Source of the DNA: Symbiodinium natans
Taxonomy: Eukaryota > Sar > Dinophyceae > Suessiales > Symbiodiniaceae
DNA length: 64,000 bases
Reading direction: 5' to 3'
Assembly: GCA_905221605.1 (NCBI GenBank)
Contig: CAJNDS010001313.1
Span: forward strand, 677,163 to 741,162
The translations under genes were made by a program, and so were the position numbers. The notes beneath the pieces were generated by a model that was not told the DNA's origin, did not search any database, and saw only the letters and a program-made list of their open reading frames with translations. Shown here in pieces: positions 31,801 through 37,055 of this stretch (its first letter is position 1; each line of letters opens with the position of its first letter).

Positions 31801-34286
31801 TTTTGGGCGAGTTGGACAGATCTAAGGGAATTTAGTACTTGGTCCGAAATTAAGGAGCTCTAAAGGGCATATAAGGAGGGTATATAAGGGTTCTATATAA
31901 TATATATATATATATATATATCTGTATATAAAGGTTCTCCATTCAAGGGCATCACAAGACCATGTAGCTATCTTAGAGGGGGGAAAGGGGAAGGGGGTAG
32001 AGGATGGGATGGCAGTTGATGCTCGCACGTCCATGGTTTGGGCGCATTCTCTGGCTGGAATCCTACACATCAATCCCTACACCCTCATCCCTAAACCCAA
32101 AACCCCAAAACCCTGAACCCCCTCTAAATCTCGGACCGAGGTACTTGAAGGTGCTGAAAGGGGCGCGCCACCAGCTTTTTCAGGCGCGATCACGTGTTTA
32201 GGGTTTAGGGTTTAGGGCTTGTTTCCAGAAGCTCAAGTTAGGGATTGGGGTTAGGGGTTTAGGGTTTAGGGTATAGGGATTGGGGTCACCCTTTCTGCCA
32301 CAAAAAAACTCGAGCTCTCAATCCCCTGAAGAAAGGGATGGGCCTCTCAGGGCTCAATCACGCGTCCAACAGAGGGCCCAGTGCTGCGCGAAACGAAAGA
32401 AGAAGCCGAAGCCCCAACTACGGTGCCCTGTTCGAGGGCCTCCTAAACCCTAAAACTCCAAACCCTAAACCCTAAAACCCTACTCTAGGGTTTAGGGTTT
32501 AGGGCTCCGGGTTGCTTAGGTGTAGGACCCTGCTGTTCGATAGAAATGTCTGAGTGCTTCTCTGTTCATGGTCAGTGGAAAGATGGTTCCTTTATTAATA
32601 CTGGTGAGTGTATTTATAAGCGGCTTCCTTTTGGAAAAGGCAACACCTTGCAGGAGTGTAAAATAGGGGGCCTTAATGATCAGAATAGTTTTGTTTTGTT
32701 GGGGGGGGGGGAGGGTGAATTATTATCGTAAGTATAACTATACCGGGATCAGAAGGGATTACGAGTAGTGTTTTTGCCGACCCCTCCCTTAGGGGCAGTT
32801 GGGCCAAGCATGTATGGGTTGTTCTGGGTTGGGGGCGGTTTTCAGTCCAAGGTTCAGGGTTTGGGGTGTAGGGCTCGGGTTTAGGGTTTGGGGTTTAGGG
32901 TCTAGGGTTTAGGGTTTAGGGTTTAGGGCTGGGGTTTAGGGCTGCAACGTACATTCCGTTTCTTGCGTTGGCGGGTGGGTGCGGGGTGGGGGCATCCCGG
33001 GCCTCCCAGCGGGTTCTTCTGTGCTGGGATGTTGGGCTGGGCTTAGGGTTTGGGGCTTAGGGTTCAGGGTTTAGGGTCTGAGGTTTAGGGCTTAGGGTTT
33101 TTGGGGTTTAGGGTTTAGGGTTTGGGGCTTAGGGTTTAGGGTTTAGGGCTTCGGGTTCAACATTCCAAGGATCCCCCAAACCCTAAACCCAGCTGAACCG
33201 TTCATGCGCTCCTATACCCCCTATGGCACGGCCGAAGCGTTTCCCAAAAGGGTCTGGAATGCCATCCCAGACACAACCTAACCAGAGAGTACTCACAAGT
33301 CCGGTAAGTCGCATGAGCCTTCAAGTAGGATGCGCTTACTGGTTCATCGTAGGGCATGGGGAATTAGGTGCCCTGTAGAACCCTTTAAAGGGCATAGTAT
33401 AAGGTGCCTAATCCCAACTCAGAACCCGCAGGCCTCGGGGTGTACTTGGAAGCCCTTTTAACTTGGTATGTAGGGTTAGTAAGGTGGGTTATGGGGATTA
33501 GAATCGGGGTTTTAGGGCATACTAAGCAGACATACTAAGCCACACGAGCTTCTAAGTAGACCCTAGCCCGAAGCCCCAGACCCTCAACCCTAAAACCCTA
33601 AAACCCTAAAACCCCAAAACCCCAAAACCCTAAAACCCTAAAACCCTAAAACCCTAAAACCCCAAAACCCTAAAACCCTAAAACCCTAAACCCTAAAACC
33701 CTAAACCCTAAACCCACCTCCCTCTCCAGCTCCTAAGTACCGGGTTCACGGCGGCCCGTGCTTCAGGACAAGCCAGAGATCACGCAGGAGGCTGCGTCGG
33801 ACTCAGGACGTCTGTTGAGGGGCTCAGGGGCGAGGACTGTCTAAGACCCTAAACCCTAAACCCTAAACCCTAAACCTTAAACCCTTCACGGTTTATAAAC
33901 CCTAAACCCTACCCAGCCCAAACTTCCCAAAGCGCCGTAAACCCTCGACCCCCCCATCCTCAGCCTATCGGATCCCTTGCTACCCCCACCCTCCCCCAAA
34001 ACAGGAAAGGGGTTTAGGGTTTAGGGTTTAGGGTTTAGGGTTTAGGGTTAAGGGCGAATTATGGGCAGCGACGTCGGAGGGCAGGTCGGGTGTGCGGGGA
34101 GTGCAGGAGAAAGCGCGGGATCCAACGATCAGCCAGGTTCCCTCCCTGTATATACCCCTAAACCCTAAACCCTAAACCCTAAACCCTAAACCCTAAACGC
34201 GATGTCTTCAAGGTTTAAGGGGTAGCTTCGCGGCAGCTGAAGCTCAGGTGAAAGAAGTGATTTCCTGGCTGGATGCGCGCGCCTAG
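18756..34286 (+). CDS. monoacylglycerol-lipase-like alpha/beta hydrolase, split gene of at least 14 exons
   Basis: The exons spell, in order, the landmarks of serine hydrolases of the monoglyceride lipase (S33, MGL) family: oxyanion HG region, GYVDSF helix, GESAGG elbow with the catalytic Ser, C-terminal strand and catalytic His segment GARHQLF. Nine junctions agree in phase and all acceptors are AG. Three of the nine matched donors are GT and six are GC. The introns carry telomere-type arrays, fold-back elements, homopolymers and a Gag relic. Expected role: hydrolysis of a lipid or other ester. The N-terminus before LLLIVHGG is not located. Joins E2-E3, E5-E6, E6-E7 and E13-E14 are unresolved, so exons may be missing or the gene decayed. 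Exons are listed separately. Confidence 0.75.
18809..19597 (+). other. intron 1 of the hydrolase, telomere-repeat bearing
   Basis: GT-AG. It holds degenerate TTTAGGG at 18,858-18,905, CCCTAAA patches at 19,334-19,371 and 19,518-19,535, and a T11-G12 composite homopolymer near 19,543-19,567. Confidence 0.65.
19598..19682 (+). CDS. hydrolase exon 2: HSGYFDLLG...AYDQVGH
   Basis: After GTGAG| the frame reads HSGYFDLLGKSLL, SAGYAAVAYDQVGHA. This matches the MGL block HSGRY...GYxVVxxDxxGHG, including the D-x-x-GH turn. The exon ends either at CAT|GCGG (GC donor, 19,680) or at GCG|GTTC (19,683). The usual Gly-x-Ser after GH is missing at this junction, so a micro-exon or a decayed join is likely. 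Confidence 0.75.
20054..20116 (+). repeat. variant array: (TTTGGGG)n then (TTTAGGG)n
   Basis: Five TTTGGGG units followed by TTTAGGG units, within a hydrolase intron. A small open island at 20,166-20,223 reads EKLMEPDHKPKLHRKG; it may be a chance frame. Confidence 0.9.
20468..20551 (+). repeat. telomere-type array (TTTAGGG)n
   Basis: Twelve exact units inside the exon 2-3 intron of the hydrolase. Confidence 0.95.
20811..20875 (+). repeat. telomere-type array, degenerate
   Basis: TTTAGGG with TTTAGGA and TTTAAGG variants. Confidence 0.9.
21243..21314 (+). CDS. hydrolase exon 3: GYVDSFGDVVADLQKLAEE
   Basis: The 72-bp exon (24 codons) runs from CCAAG| to GAGGAG|GTCAGT and reads EGEAP then GYVDSFGDVVADLQKLAEE. 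It corresponds to the MGL SEGE-x-GYV-x-SF-x-x-x-V-x-D-x helix that follows the GHG turn. Both edges are phase 0. Confidence 0.8.
21351..21420 (+). repeat. mixed array TTTAGGG/TTTTGGG
   Basis: Four TTTTGGG units between TTTAGGG units. Confidence 0.9.
21431..21500. mobile_element. (TA)n and solo arm of the AAGGGATTATATAGGGTACC family
   Basis: A TA run (21,431-21,446), then AAGGGATTGTATAGGGTACC at 21,457-21,476, matching the right arm of the fold-back element at 62,491-62,808. Confidence 0.6.
21703..21757 (+). repeat. G homopolymer tract (G17-A-G34)
   Basis: Two pure G runs separated by one A. Overlapping glycine- or proline-rich frames are artefacts. Confidence 0.95.
22003..22079 (-). repeat. 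C33 tract and second C run
   Basis: Thirty-three C (22,003-22,035), then unique DNA and another C run near 22,066-22,078. Confidence 0.95.
22568..22587 (+). CDS. hydrolase micro-exon 4, 20 nt: EQKRYP
   Basis: CGCCAG|GAG opens phase 0 after exon 3; CCAAG|GCAGGG is a GC donor with good context. It encodes EQKRYP plus AG; the next exon's C completes Ser, giving EQKRYPSLRIFALGES. That fits the MGL family pattern QKxYPxLxxFLxGxS. Such a short exon is invisible to ORF tools. Confidence 0.7.
22959..23040 (+). CDS. hydrolase exon 5 with nucleophile elbow GESAGG
   Basis: After CGCCAG| the frame reads LRIFALGESAGGLVVLRHGL and on to GRRAFSE. GESAGG matches the G-x-S-x-G nucleophile elbow; the predicted catalytic Ser is the TCC at 22,984-22,986. 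The 3' end is uncertain: GC donors occur inside and a GA donor at 23,041. Confidence 0.8.
23041..23400 (+). repeat. degenerate TTTAAGGG tract and G-rich homopolymer block
   Basis: GGGTTTAAGGG variants at 23,045-23,200, then about 105 nt of almost pure G with A and T interruptions (23,259-23,367). Poly-Pro frames on minus are artefacts. Confidence 0.9.
23635..23710 (+). CDS. hydrolase exon 6: PAPIAGYILCGPVVSPG
   Basis: After GCCACAG| the frame reads AAADLDPAPIAGYILCGPVV, then SPGP. It corresponds to the strand after the elbow in MGL proteins (FAGMVLISPLV in the human enzyme). GT donors are possible at 23,690-23,696; the frame stops at 23,714. The join to exon 5 is not phase-resolved. Confidence 0.65.
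23843..24000 (-). repeat. long telomere-type array (CCCTAAA)n
   Basis: About 20 units; the first ones are interrupted (AAGTAAACCC, AATAAACCC) and the last 16 exact. Confidence 0.95.
24107..24200 (+). repeat. T-rich/G-run composite and short TTTAGGG
   Basis: T14, a pyrimidine linker, then G16 (TnGn polarity), followed by three TTTAGGG units. Confidence 0.9.
24201..24966. other. intron sequence (hydrolase exon 6-7)
   Basis: Mostly unique. A 75-codon frame at 24,394-24,621 is unrecognised and contains a telomere-type patch. A missing hydrolase exon is expected somewhere in 23.7-27.2 kb but was not found. Confidence 0.4.
24967..25073 (+). mobile_element. 107-bp MITE-like element, copy 1
   Basis: Starts GACCCAGAGTAGGCCCTTA and ends TTCCTGGGTTACTCCTGGGT. 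The termini are imperfect inverted repeats (ACCCAGAGTA versus ACCCAGGAGTA). Other copies at 31,413, 36,952, 43,026 and 47,707 are 104-110 bp long and in the same orientation. Confidence 0.75.
25074..25127 (-). repeat. telomere-type array directly after the MITE
   Basis: Seven and a half CCCTAAA units abut the MITE end. Confidence 0.95.
25393..25566 (-). repeat. tandem duplication carrying 3 versus 11 telomere units
   Basis: CAAGCTGTAGCTG...ATAAGA, (CCCTAAA)3CCC, GACTGATAGGTCA at 25,393-25,450 is repeated from 25,453 with (CCCTAAA)11CCC (25,474-25,553). Flanks are nearly identical, so the array length changed after duplication. Confidence 0.9.
25752..25895. mobile_element. fold-back element, TTTGCTTAAGAACCCC family, copy 1
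   Basis: ATTTGCTTAAGAACCCC at 25,753-25,769 is mirrored by GGCTCTTAAGCTAAG at 25,880-25,894. The interior starts with a C run passing into about 32 A residues. Confidence 0.65.
25924..26160 (+). repeat. GGGGTCGG...CCCTATATAAG dispersed repeat, tandem pair
   Basis: GTGTTCCC...CTATATAAGTATAC occurs at about 25,948-25,980 and 26,079-26,109. GGGGTCGG heads the first copy. Related copies lie at 29,582 and 62,379, and inverted at 32,728-32,789. Confidence 0.6.
26371..26432 (+). repeat. telomere-type array (TTTAGGG)n
   Basis: Nearly nine exact units. Confidence 0.95.
26433..27239. other. intron sequence (hydrolase exon 6-7)
   Basis: No recognised gene; unremarkable short frames on both strands. 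Confidence 0.4.
27240..27296 (+). CDS. hydrolase exon 7: SRFFPKLPLPGVDVKYLAE
   Basis: Runs from GCCAAG| to CTGGCTGA|GCCTTC (GC donor). It encodes SRFFPKLPLPGVDVKYLA plus GA; the next exon's G completes Glu. FPKLPLPGVD is the proline-rich lid/cap segment found after the SPLV strand in MGL proteins. Confidence 0.75.
27319..27527 (+). repeat. two telomere-type arrays
   Basis: TTTAGGG units at 27,319-27,377 and 27,485-27,527, in the exon 7-8 intron. A third short one at 27,721-27,765 is flanked by the direct repeat TGGTCT(G/C)AATAAGGAAT (27,706 and 27,765). Confidence 0.9.
27964..28015 (+). CDS. hydrolase exon 8: STFDEAFGDPRWAAAGK
   Basis: Runs from GTCAAG| to GGGAAG|GCTTGT (GC donor). The first G completes Glu from exon 7, then STFDEAFGDPRWAAAGK. 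It corresponds to the DxAFxDP helix preceding the DPLxY segment in plant MGL-type lipases. It ends in phase 0. Confidence 0.75.
28016..28919 (+). other. intron 8 of the hydrolase
   Basis: GC-AG. It holds G-rich sequence, a G20 tract at 28,170-28,189 and CCCTAAA units at 28,845-28,887. A 70-codon frame at 28,627-28,839, rich in Ala/Lys at its end (AAAKKASKSSKQ), may be a chance frame or an unrelated exon. Confidence 0.55.
28920..28961 (+). CDS. hydrolase exon 9: ADPIVLRVLDAPMH
   Basis: The 42-bp exon runs from GAGCGAG| to ATGCAC|GTGAGG (strong GT donor), phase 0 at both ends. ADPIVLR corresponds to the conserved DPL(V/I)xR segment of MGL lipases. Confidence 0.7.
28962..30034 (+). other. intron 9 of the hydrolase
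   Basis: It includes TTTAGGG units at 29,020-29,047 and a fold-back element at 29,288-29,503. A coding-like open island at 29,861-30,010 (with RSLPFYLLGSSCDFRQLLLQ) has an unknown family and may be a separate relic. Confidence 0.55.
29288..29503. mobile_element. fold-back element, GGAGGTTCATGGGTACTTA family
   Basis: TTGGAGGTTCATGGGGTACT (29,289-29,308) is mirrored by AGTACCCATGAACCTCCAA at 29,485-29,503. Degenerate CCCTAAA repeats occupy the interior (29,389-29,480). Relatives lie at 16,328, 18,418, 60,115-60,184 and 61,585. Confidence 0.75.
30035..30114 (+). CDS. hydrolase exon 10: EENQKKFKAPLAMIIGPSG
   Basis: Runs from AATCGAG| (phase 0) to TCGGG|GCTCTG (GC donor). It encodes HAATPRTA, EENQKKFKAPLAMIIGPS plus GG. 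KxPLAMIIG is the strand that precedes the catalytic Asp loop in MGL proteins (VPFLLLQGxxD in human). The next exon supplies A to make Gly. Confidence 0.75.
30179..30198. repeat. perfect 20-bp telomere palindrome
   Basis: CCCTAAACTCGAGTTTAGGG joins one C-strand and one G-strand telomere unit around a CTCGAG core. Confidence 0.95.
30245..30655 (+). pseudogene. decayed copia-type Gag fragment
   Basis: Gag-like blocks appear in alternating frames: VEIWKARTAAYM and LLLYTSLPGEAEAELEH (frame 2), GGIDYILNTLKARHG (frame 1), EKSLEALGVDTTGMYE (frame 2), SGNRVLERARSTPSDSR (frame 1). The order and GMYE...RGNRxLER pattern resemble Ty1/copia-like Gag proteins abundant in dinoflagellate genomes (from memory, not searched). 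At least three frameshifts show it is dead. It lies in the intron between hydrolase exons 10 and 11. Confidence 0.65.
31095..31150 (+). pseudogene. possible degraded CCHC zinc knuckle
   Basis: The frame DLNKCRQMAHVKEGF matches C-x2-C-x4-H-x4-C spacing with the first and last Cys replaced by Leu and Phe. Lying 450 bp after the Gag relic, it may be the nucleocapsid tail. The minus strand is also open here (31,021-31,296), so the call is weak. Confidence 0.3.
31188..31205 (+). repeat. G18 tract
   Basis: Pure G run in hydrolase intron 10. Confidence 0.95.
31413..31519 (+). mobile_element. 107-bp MITE-like element, copy 2
   Basis: GACCCAGAGTCGGCCC start, CCAAAAAGAGCACC middle and TTCCTAGGCTACTCCTG end. 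CCCTAAA repeats follow, as with copy 1. Confidence 0.7.
31572..31637 (+). CDS. hydrolase exon 11: HDLEVDTGAAFDLFLTAGSE
   Basis: Runs from CTGGAG| to GGATAA|GCCGGG (GC donor). The first A completes Gly (GG|A); then HDLEVDTGAAFDLFLTAGSE, D plus AA. It fits the MGL loop G-x-x-D-x-V-x-x-x-G-(A/S) that carries the catalytic Asp, followed by a helix and the SxDK turn. The likely Asp is the GAC at 31,576-31,578 or 31,588-31,590. Confidence 0.75.
31897..31930. repeat. (TA)n microsatellite
   Basis: About 12 TA units with a CTG interruption. Confidence 0.95.
32141..32183 (+). CDS. hydrolase exon 12 with catalytic His: KVLKGARHQLFQ
   Basis: Runs from ACCGAG| to TTTCAG|GCGCGA (GC donor). The G completes Lys (AA|G), then YLKVLKGARHQLFQ. 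KxLKxxxGAxHxL is the MGL strand and loop with the catalytic His, here CAC at 32,169-32,171. It ends in phase 0. Confidence 0.8.
33467..33552 (+). repeat. dispersed repeat, copy 2
   Basis: Same-orientation partner of 1677-1768. Confidence 0.7.
33591..33714 (-). repeat. octamer array (CCCTAAAA)n with CCCCAAAA
   Basis: About 15 units, mostly of the TTTTAGGG type known from Chlamydomonas telomeres, here as a local variant, ending in canonical heptamers. Confidence 0.9.
33767..33790 (+). CDS. hydrolase exon 13: DKPEITQE
   Basis: After GCTTCAG| the frame reads DKPEITQE before GC donors at 33,791 or 33,794. HQLFQ from exon 12 joins in phase 0 to DKPEIT, matching the MGL HxLxxExPEVT segment. The open frame runs on to 33,844 (AASDSGRLLR), so the exact donor is uncertain. 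Confidence 0.65.
33852..34225 (+). other. intron 13 of the hydrolase, with telomere-type arrays
   Basis: CCCTAAA at 33,846-33,880, TTTAGGG at 34,012-34,050 and CCCTAAA at 34,156-34,197. Confidence 0.65.
34226..34286 (+). CDS. hydrolase terminal exon 14: EAQVKEVISWLDARA*
   Basis: From GGGTAG| (34,226) or GCGGCAG| (34,237) the frame ends EAQVKEVISWLDARA and TAG (34,284-34,286). It resembles the C-terminal helix xxVxxxIxxWL of MGL lipases. The acceptor and its phase with exon 13 are unresolved. Confidence 0.7.
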
Positions 34287-34315
34287 TTGGCTCCCTGCCA
34301 GAGCTCTGTCTTCTG

Positions 34316-34380
34316 GGCTTAGGGTTTAGGGTTTAGGGTTTAGGGTTTAGGGTTTAGGGGTTAGGGGTTAGGGGTTAGGG
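34316..34380 (+). repeat. telomere-type array after the hydrolase stop
   Basis: TTTAGGG units passing into three TTAGGGG units. Confidence 0.9.
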
Positions 34381-34918
34381 CCAATCCCCCTAAACCCTAA
34401 ACCCATGAAGCACTCCAGGCTTTGATTTTTCGCTGCCTCGGTCATTTGAGGTCACCGGAGGCCATTTAATCTCAGGGATCTCCGCAGAGATCCCTGACTG
34501 GAGCCCCCTTCCAAAGCCCTCGTCTTCATAGTTCTCACTACTAAACCCTAAGCCCTAAACCCCAAACCCTAAACCAGAAAAAATAGCAAATCATCAGCGG
34601 GATGGGAGGGGGGTATAGGGGGCAGAGGTGGGGGTTGCGTCCAGTCACCTTTCGGGTTGAGCTGCTTTGATGGTTGAGGGCACCTTCGGAATTTTTGTAT
34701 CGGAGCCCCTCAAGCGCAGTCGCACAGGGCGACCAGCCTTTTCTTGGCGTTCCACCGCCAGACACCATCGCTTGCTTCGCGATATTCCCTCTGGAAAAAT
34801 GCGGGGCCTCTGCACTACTTAGTAGTCGTGCTATGAGTACCTTTGAAAGGAACCCATATGAGCAAGCGCAAAAAGCCCCAGCCATTCAAGTAAGTAAGGG
34901 GTGGACACGAATGCCCAA
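34381..34918. other. spacer downstream of the hydrolase
   Basis: Overlapping frames on both strands (34,541-34,885 minus, 34,674-34,946 plus) with no known motif. Possible 3' flank; no poly(A) signal is identified. Confidence 0.4.
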
Positions 34919-35150
34919 AACCCTGCAAAGCGATGGGAACACTTGAAAAGCGACACCCCTAAGTTAATGAGCCGTTGGGTTTGCTATAGCCACGGTTTAG
35001 GGTTTAGGGTTTAGGGTTTAGGGTTTAGGGTTTAGGGTTTAGGGTTTAGGGTTTAGGGTTAAGTGACACCTGCAGACATCAGGCGTGGATGATTGATGCT
35101 AACACCCTGTAAAACGATGGGAACACCTGAAAGCGACACCCCTCATGTTG
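34919..35150 (+). repeat. direct repeats flanking a telomere-type array
   Basis: CCCTG(C/T)AAA(G/A)CGATGGGAACAC then GCGACACCCCT occurs at 34,921 and again at 35,105. Between them lies a ten-unit TTTAGGG array (34,994-35,061). Confidence 0.8.
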
Positions 35151-35446
35151 CGTCCATTAGCACCACCAGCCGGTTTTGTCGCTCATATGGTTATCCAAAG
35201 TTATGCACCATAATATGGCTACACTAAGTGCCCCGATCCTGTGAGAGAAGAATCCCAGCGCCCTGAATCTGAAACCCGAAGCCCCAAATTTGGGAAGCGG
35301 GGAGGGGAGATCAAGGGCTGGAAATAACGAAATAAAGGAGCCGAAATAATTGCCAAGATCCCCTATGTTCTCCTCTTCTGACCCTAAACCCGAAACCCTA
35401 AACCCTAAACCCCAAACCCTAAACCCTAAGCATCAAGCCACAGCAG

Positions 35447-35505
35447 GCGCCGCAAGAGCTTCCCATCGATGATTTCAGCGACTACGAGGCCCCTTCCGAG
35501 AACCT
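35447..35505 (+). CDS. candidate exon with PIDDFSDYE motif, second copy
   Basis: After CCACAG|CAG the frame reads APQELPIDDFSDYEAPSENL. The same PIDDFSDYE string, with different synonymous codons, occurs at 489-515. A GC donor is possible at GAG|GCCCCT (35,489). It may start a second gene copy or a paralogue; family unknown. Confidence 0.5.
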
Positions 35506-35654
35506 AGGGTTTAGGGTTTAGGGTTTAGGGTTTAGGGCTCTAAAAGCCAGAAAGCCTGAGCCCCTTGAACTGAGACTTTGAGGTTTCAAGGTGCTTTGGG
35601 GGCTGAGGGCTTAGACCCTGGACCTTAGACCCTCCATCCCAGAGGCTGAAACTA

Positions 35655-35832
35655 CACCCCAAAAAGCCTCTAACCCCCAAGGGTTGAAACGTAAACCCTA
35701 AACCGTCAACCCTAAACCCTAAACCCCAAAAGCCTCTAACCCCCAAGGGTTGAAACGTAAACCCTAAACTGTCAACCCTAACCCCTAAACCCCAAAAGCC
35801 TCTAACCCCCAAGGGTTGAAACGGTCCGTTTT
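35655..35832 (-). repeat. 66-bp tandem repeat, about 2.7 copies
   Basis: TAACCCCCAAGGGTTGAAAC recurs at 35,671, 35,737 and 35,803. It keeps a minus frame open (FQPLGVRGFWGLG repeats); not a gene. Confidence 0.9.
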
Positions 35833-36365
35833 CACGCTCCCGCCCATTGTCAGGACGACGCGCACGCACGTCGCTCCTCTCTCGCCGCTGGGGGCTCAGC
35901 AGACGGGAGATATGGGGGGGGGGCGTTAACCAAATAGTAGCCTTCCCTTATACGGACCCCAATCAGGTACCCCTAATTTCGGAAGCCTGCGAAGTTTAGA
36001 GTTTAGGGTTTACAGGGCTTTTGCTTCCCTGCGCCCAAGATCCAAAGGGTAACTCTCCCCCCCTCCCTCCCCAAAAGCGCGCCTGACTCAGGCATGGGGA
36101 TGTAAGGGCAAAAGAAGGCTCAATAAGGGGAAAAACTCGGGGGCCTGGAGATGCAACGGCCAGTCCTTTACCGTATTGATTGCCCCAAACGCGAAGCTGA
36201 GTTGAAGATGTCATGTGTACCGCACTGGGTGTCTCATGACCTCCAATCCCAAGCCCCTAAGCCTTACCTAAAGCCCACAGACCCCCCACCCCCCTGAACC
36301 CTACGTGCTAGTTCGCTAGGATCCCACTAAAGACCCGTTGTCCTGGTCCTCGCCACTTGTTAAAG
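35833..36365. other. spacer
   Basis: Unique sequence with short frames, none recognised. Confidence 0.4.
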
Positions 36366-36432
36366 CCCTCAACGCCATGGGTGAGGTTCTGCTGCAAGCC
36401 TCTGAAAGCCAAATGCAGCAAAATGCTGGCAC
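36362..36432 (+). CDS. candidate exon, helical, family unknown
   Basis: The open frame reads KALNAMGEVLLQASESQMQQ. GCCATGG|GTGAGG inside it is a strong donor, so the true exon may end at 36,380. It touches a CCCTAAA array at its 3' end. Confidence 0.35.
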
Positions 36433-36522
36433 CCTAAACCCTAAACCCTAAACCCTAAACCCCTAAACCCCTAAACCCCTAACCCCTAAACCCTAAACCC
36501 TAAACCCTAAACCCTAAACCCT
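36432..36522 (-). repeat. telomere-type array with CCCCTAAA block
   Basis: Heptamers, then four octamers CCCCTAAA, then heptamers. Confidence 0.95.
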
Positions 36523-36613
36523 TGTGAGTCCTCGGGGTACTGAGTGAAGGGTTTGAGGCTCCCAGGTTGCTGCGAAACTTCCGTGCCTAGGCCCAACATT
36601 GCCCTGAGCACTA

Positions 36614-36697
36614 TTAGGGTTTAGGGTTTAGGGTTTAGGGTTTAGGGTTTAGGGTTTAGGGTTTAGGGTTTAGGGTTTAGGGTTTAGGGTTTAGGGT
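36614..36697 (+). repeat. telomere-type array (TTTAGGG)n
   Basis: Twelve units. Confidence 0.95.
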
Positions 36698-36710
36698 GAT
36701 TACTCATGAG

Positions 36711-36742
36711 CTGAGGACCTGGACAAGAAGGACTGGTCGAAG
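36711..36742 (+). CDS. candidate exon: EDLDKKDWSK (C2-like)
   Basis: Fourteen nt after the array, ACTCATGAG| opens a frame reading EDLDKKDWSK before AAG|GTGAGC (strong GT donor). DLDKKDxxxKSDPF is typical of C2 domains in copine-type proteins. With only ten residues the assignment is tentative. Confidence 0.4.
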
Positions 36743-36848
36743 GTGAGCAAAGGCACGCCTGCTTTAAAGTCTGGGCCCCGAGTATGGTCCGTGTATACCC
36801 CCTAAACCCTAAACCCTAAACCCTAAACCCTAAACCCTAAACCGGGGG

Positions 36849-36938
36849 TTTCCCAAAATAGGGGTACCCTTTTGGAGGGTCCCGTTCAGGGGAGTCTATT
36901 CTACTTGGGGTACAGACGGGTTACCCCTATTTTGGGAA
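36849..36938. mobile_element. fold-back element, TTTCCCAAAATAGGGGTACCC arms
   Basis: Arms of about 20 bp at 36,849-36,868 and 36,918-36,938 differ by a single-base insertion. The next MITE starts 14 bp downstream. Confidence 0.75.
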
Positions 36939-36951
36939 GTATCCAATCTCG

Positions 36952-37055
36952 GACCCAGAGTAGACCCTTATGTTTTTTTTAAGGTTTCGGTTCCCCAAGA
37001 GCGCCTTTTGAACCAAAATGGGCCACCCTTGGGATTCCTAGGTTACTCCGGGGTC
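36952..37055 (+). mobile_element. 107-bp MITE-like element, copy 3
   Basis: GACCCAGAGTAGACCCTTAT start, CCAAAATGGGCCACCC middle, TTCCTAGGTTACTCCGGGGT end. Confidence 0.75.

Larger units (their letters stand above)
32184..33766 (+). other. intron 12 of the hydrolase
   Basis: Mosaic intron with several short arrays and mixed GGGTTTAGGG/GGGCTTAGGG/TTTGGGG blocks at 32,850-32,945 and 33,040-33,160. An inverted GGGGTCGG-family copy lies at 32,728-32,789. Dispersed repeat copy 2 is at 33,467-33,552, and an octamer array at 33,591-33,714. A 61-codon frame at 32,546-32,731 is unrecognised. Confidence 0.55.
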
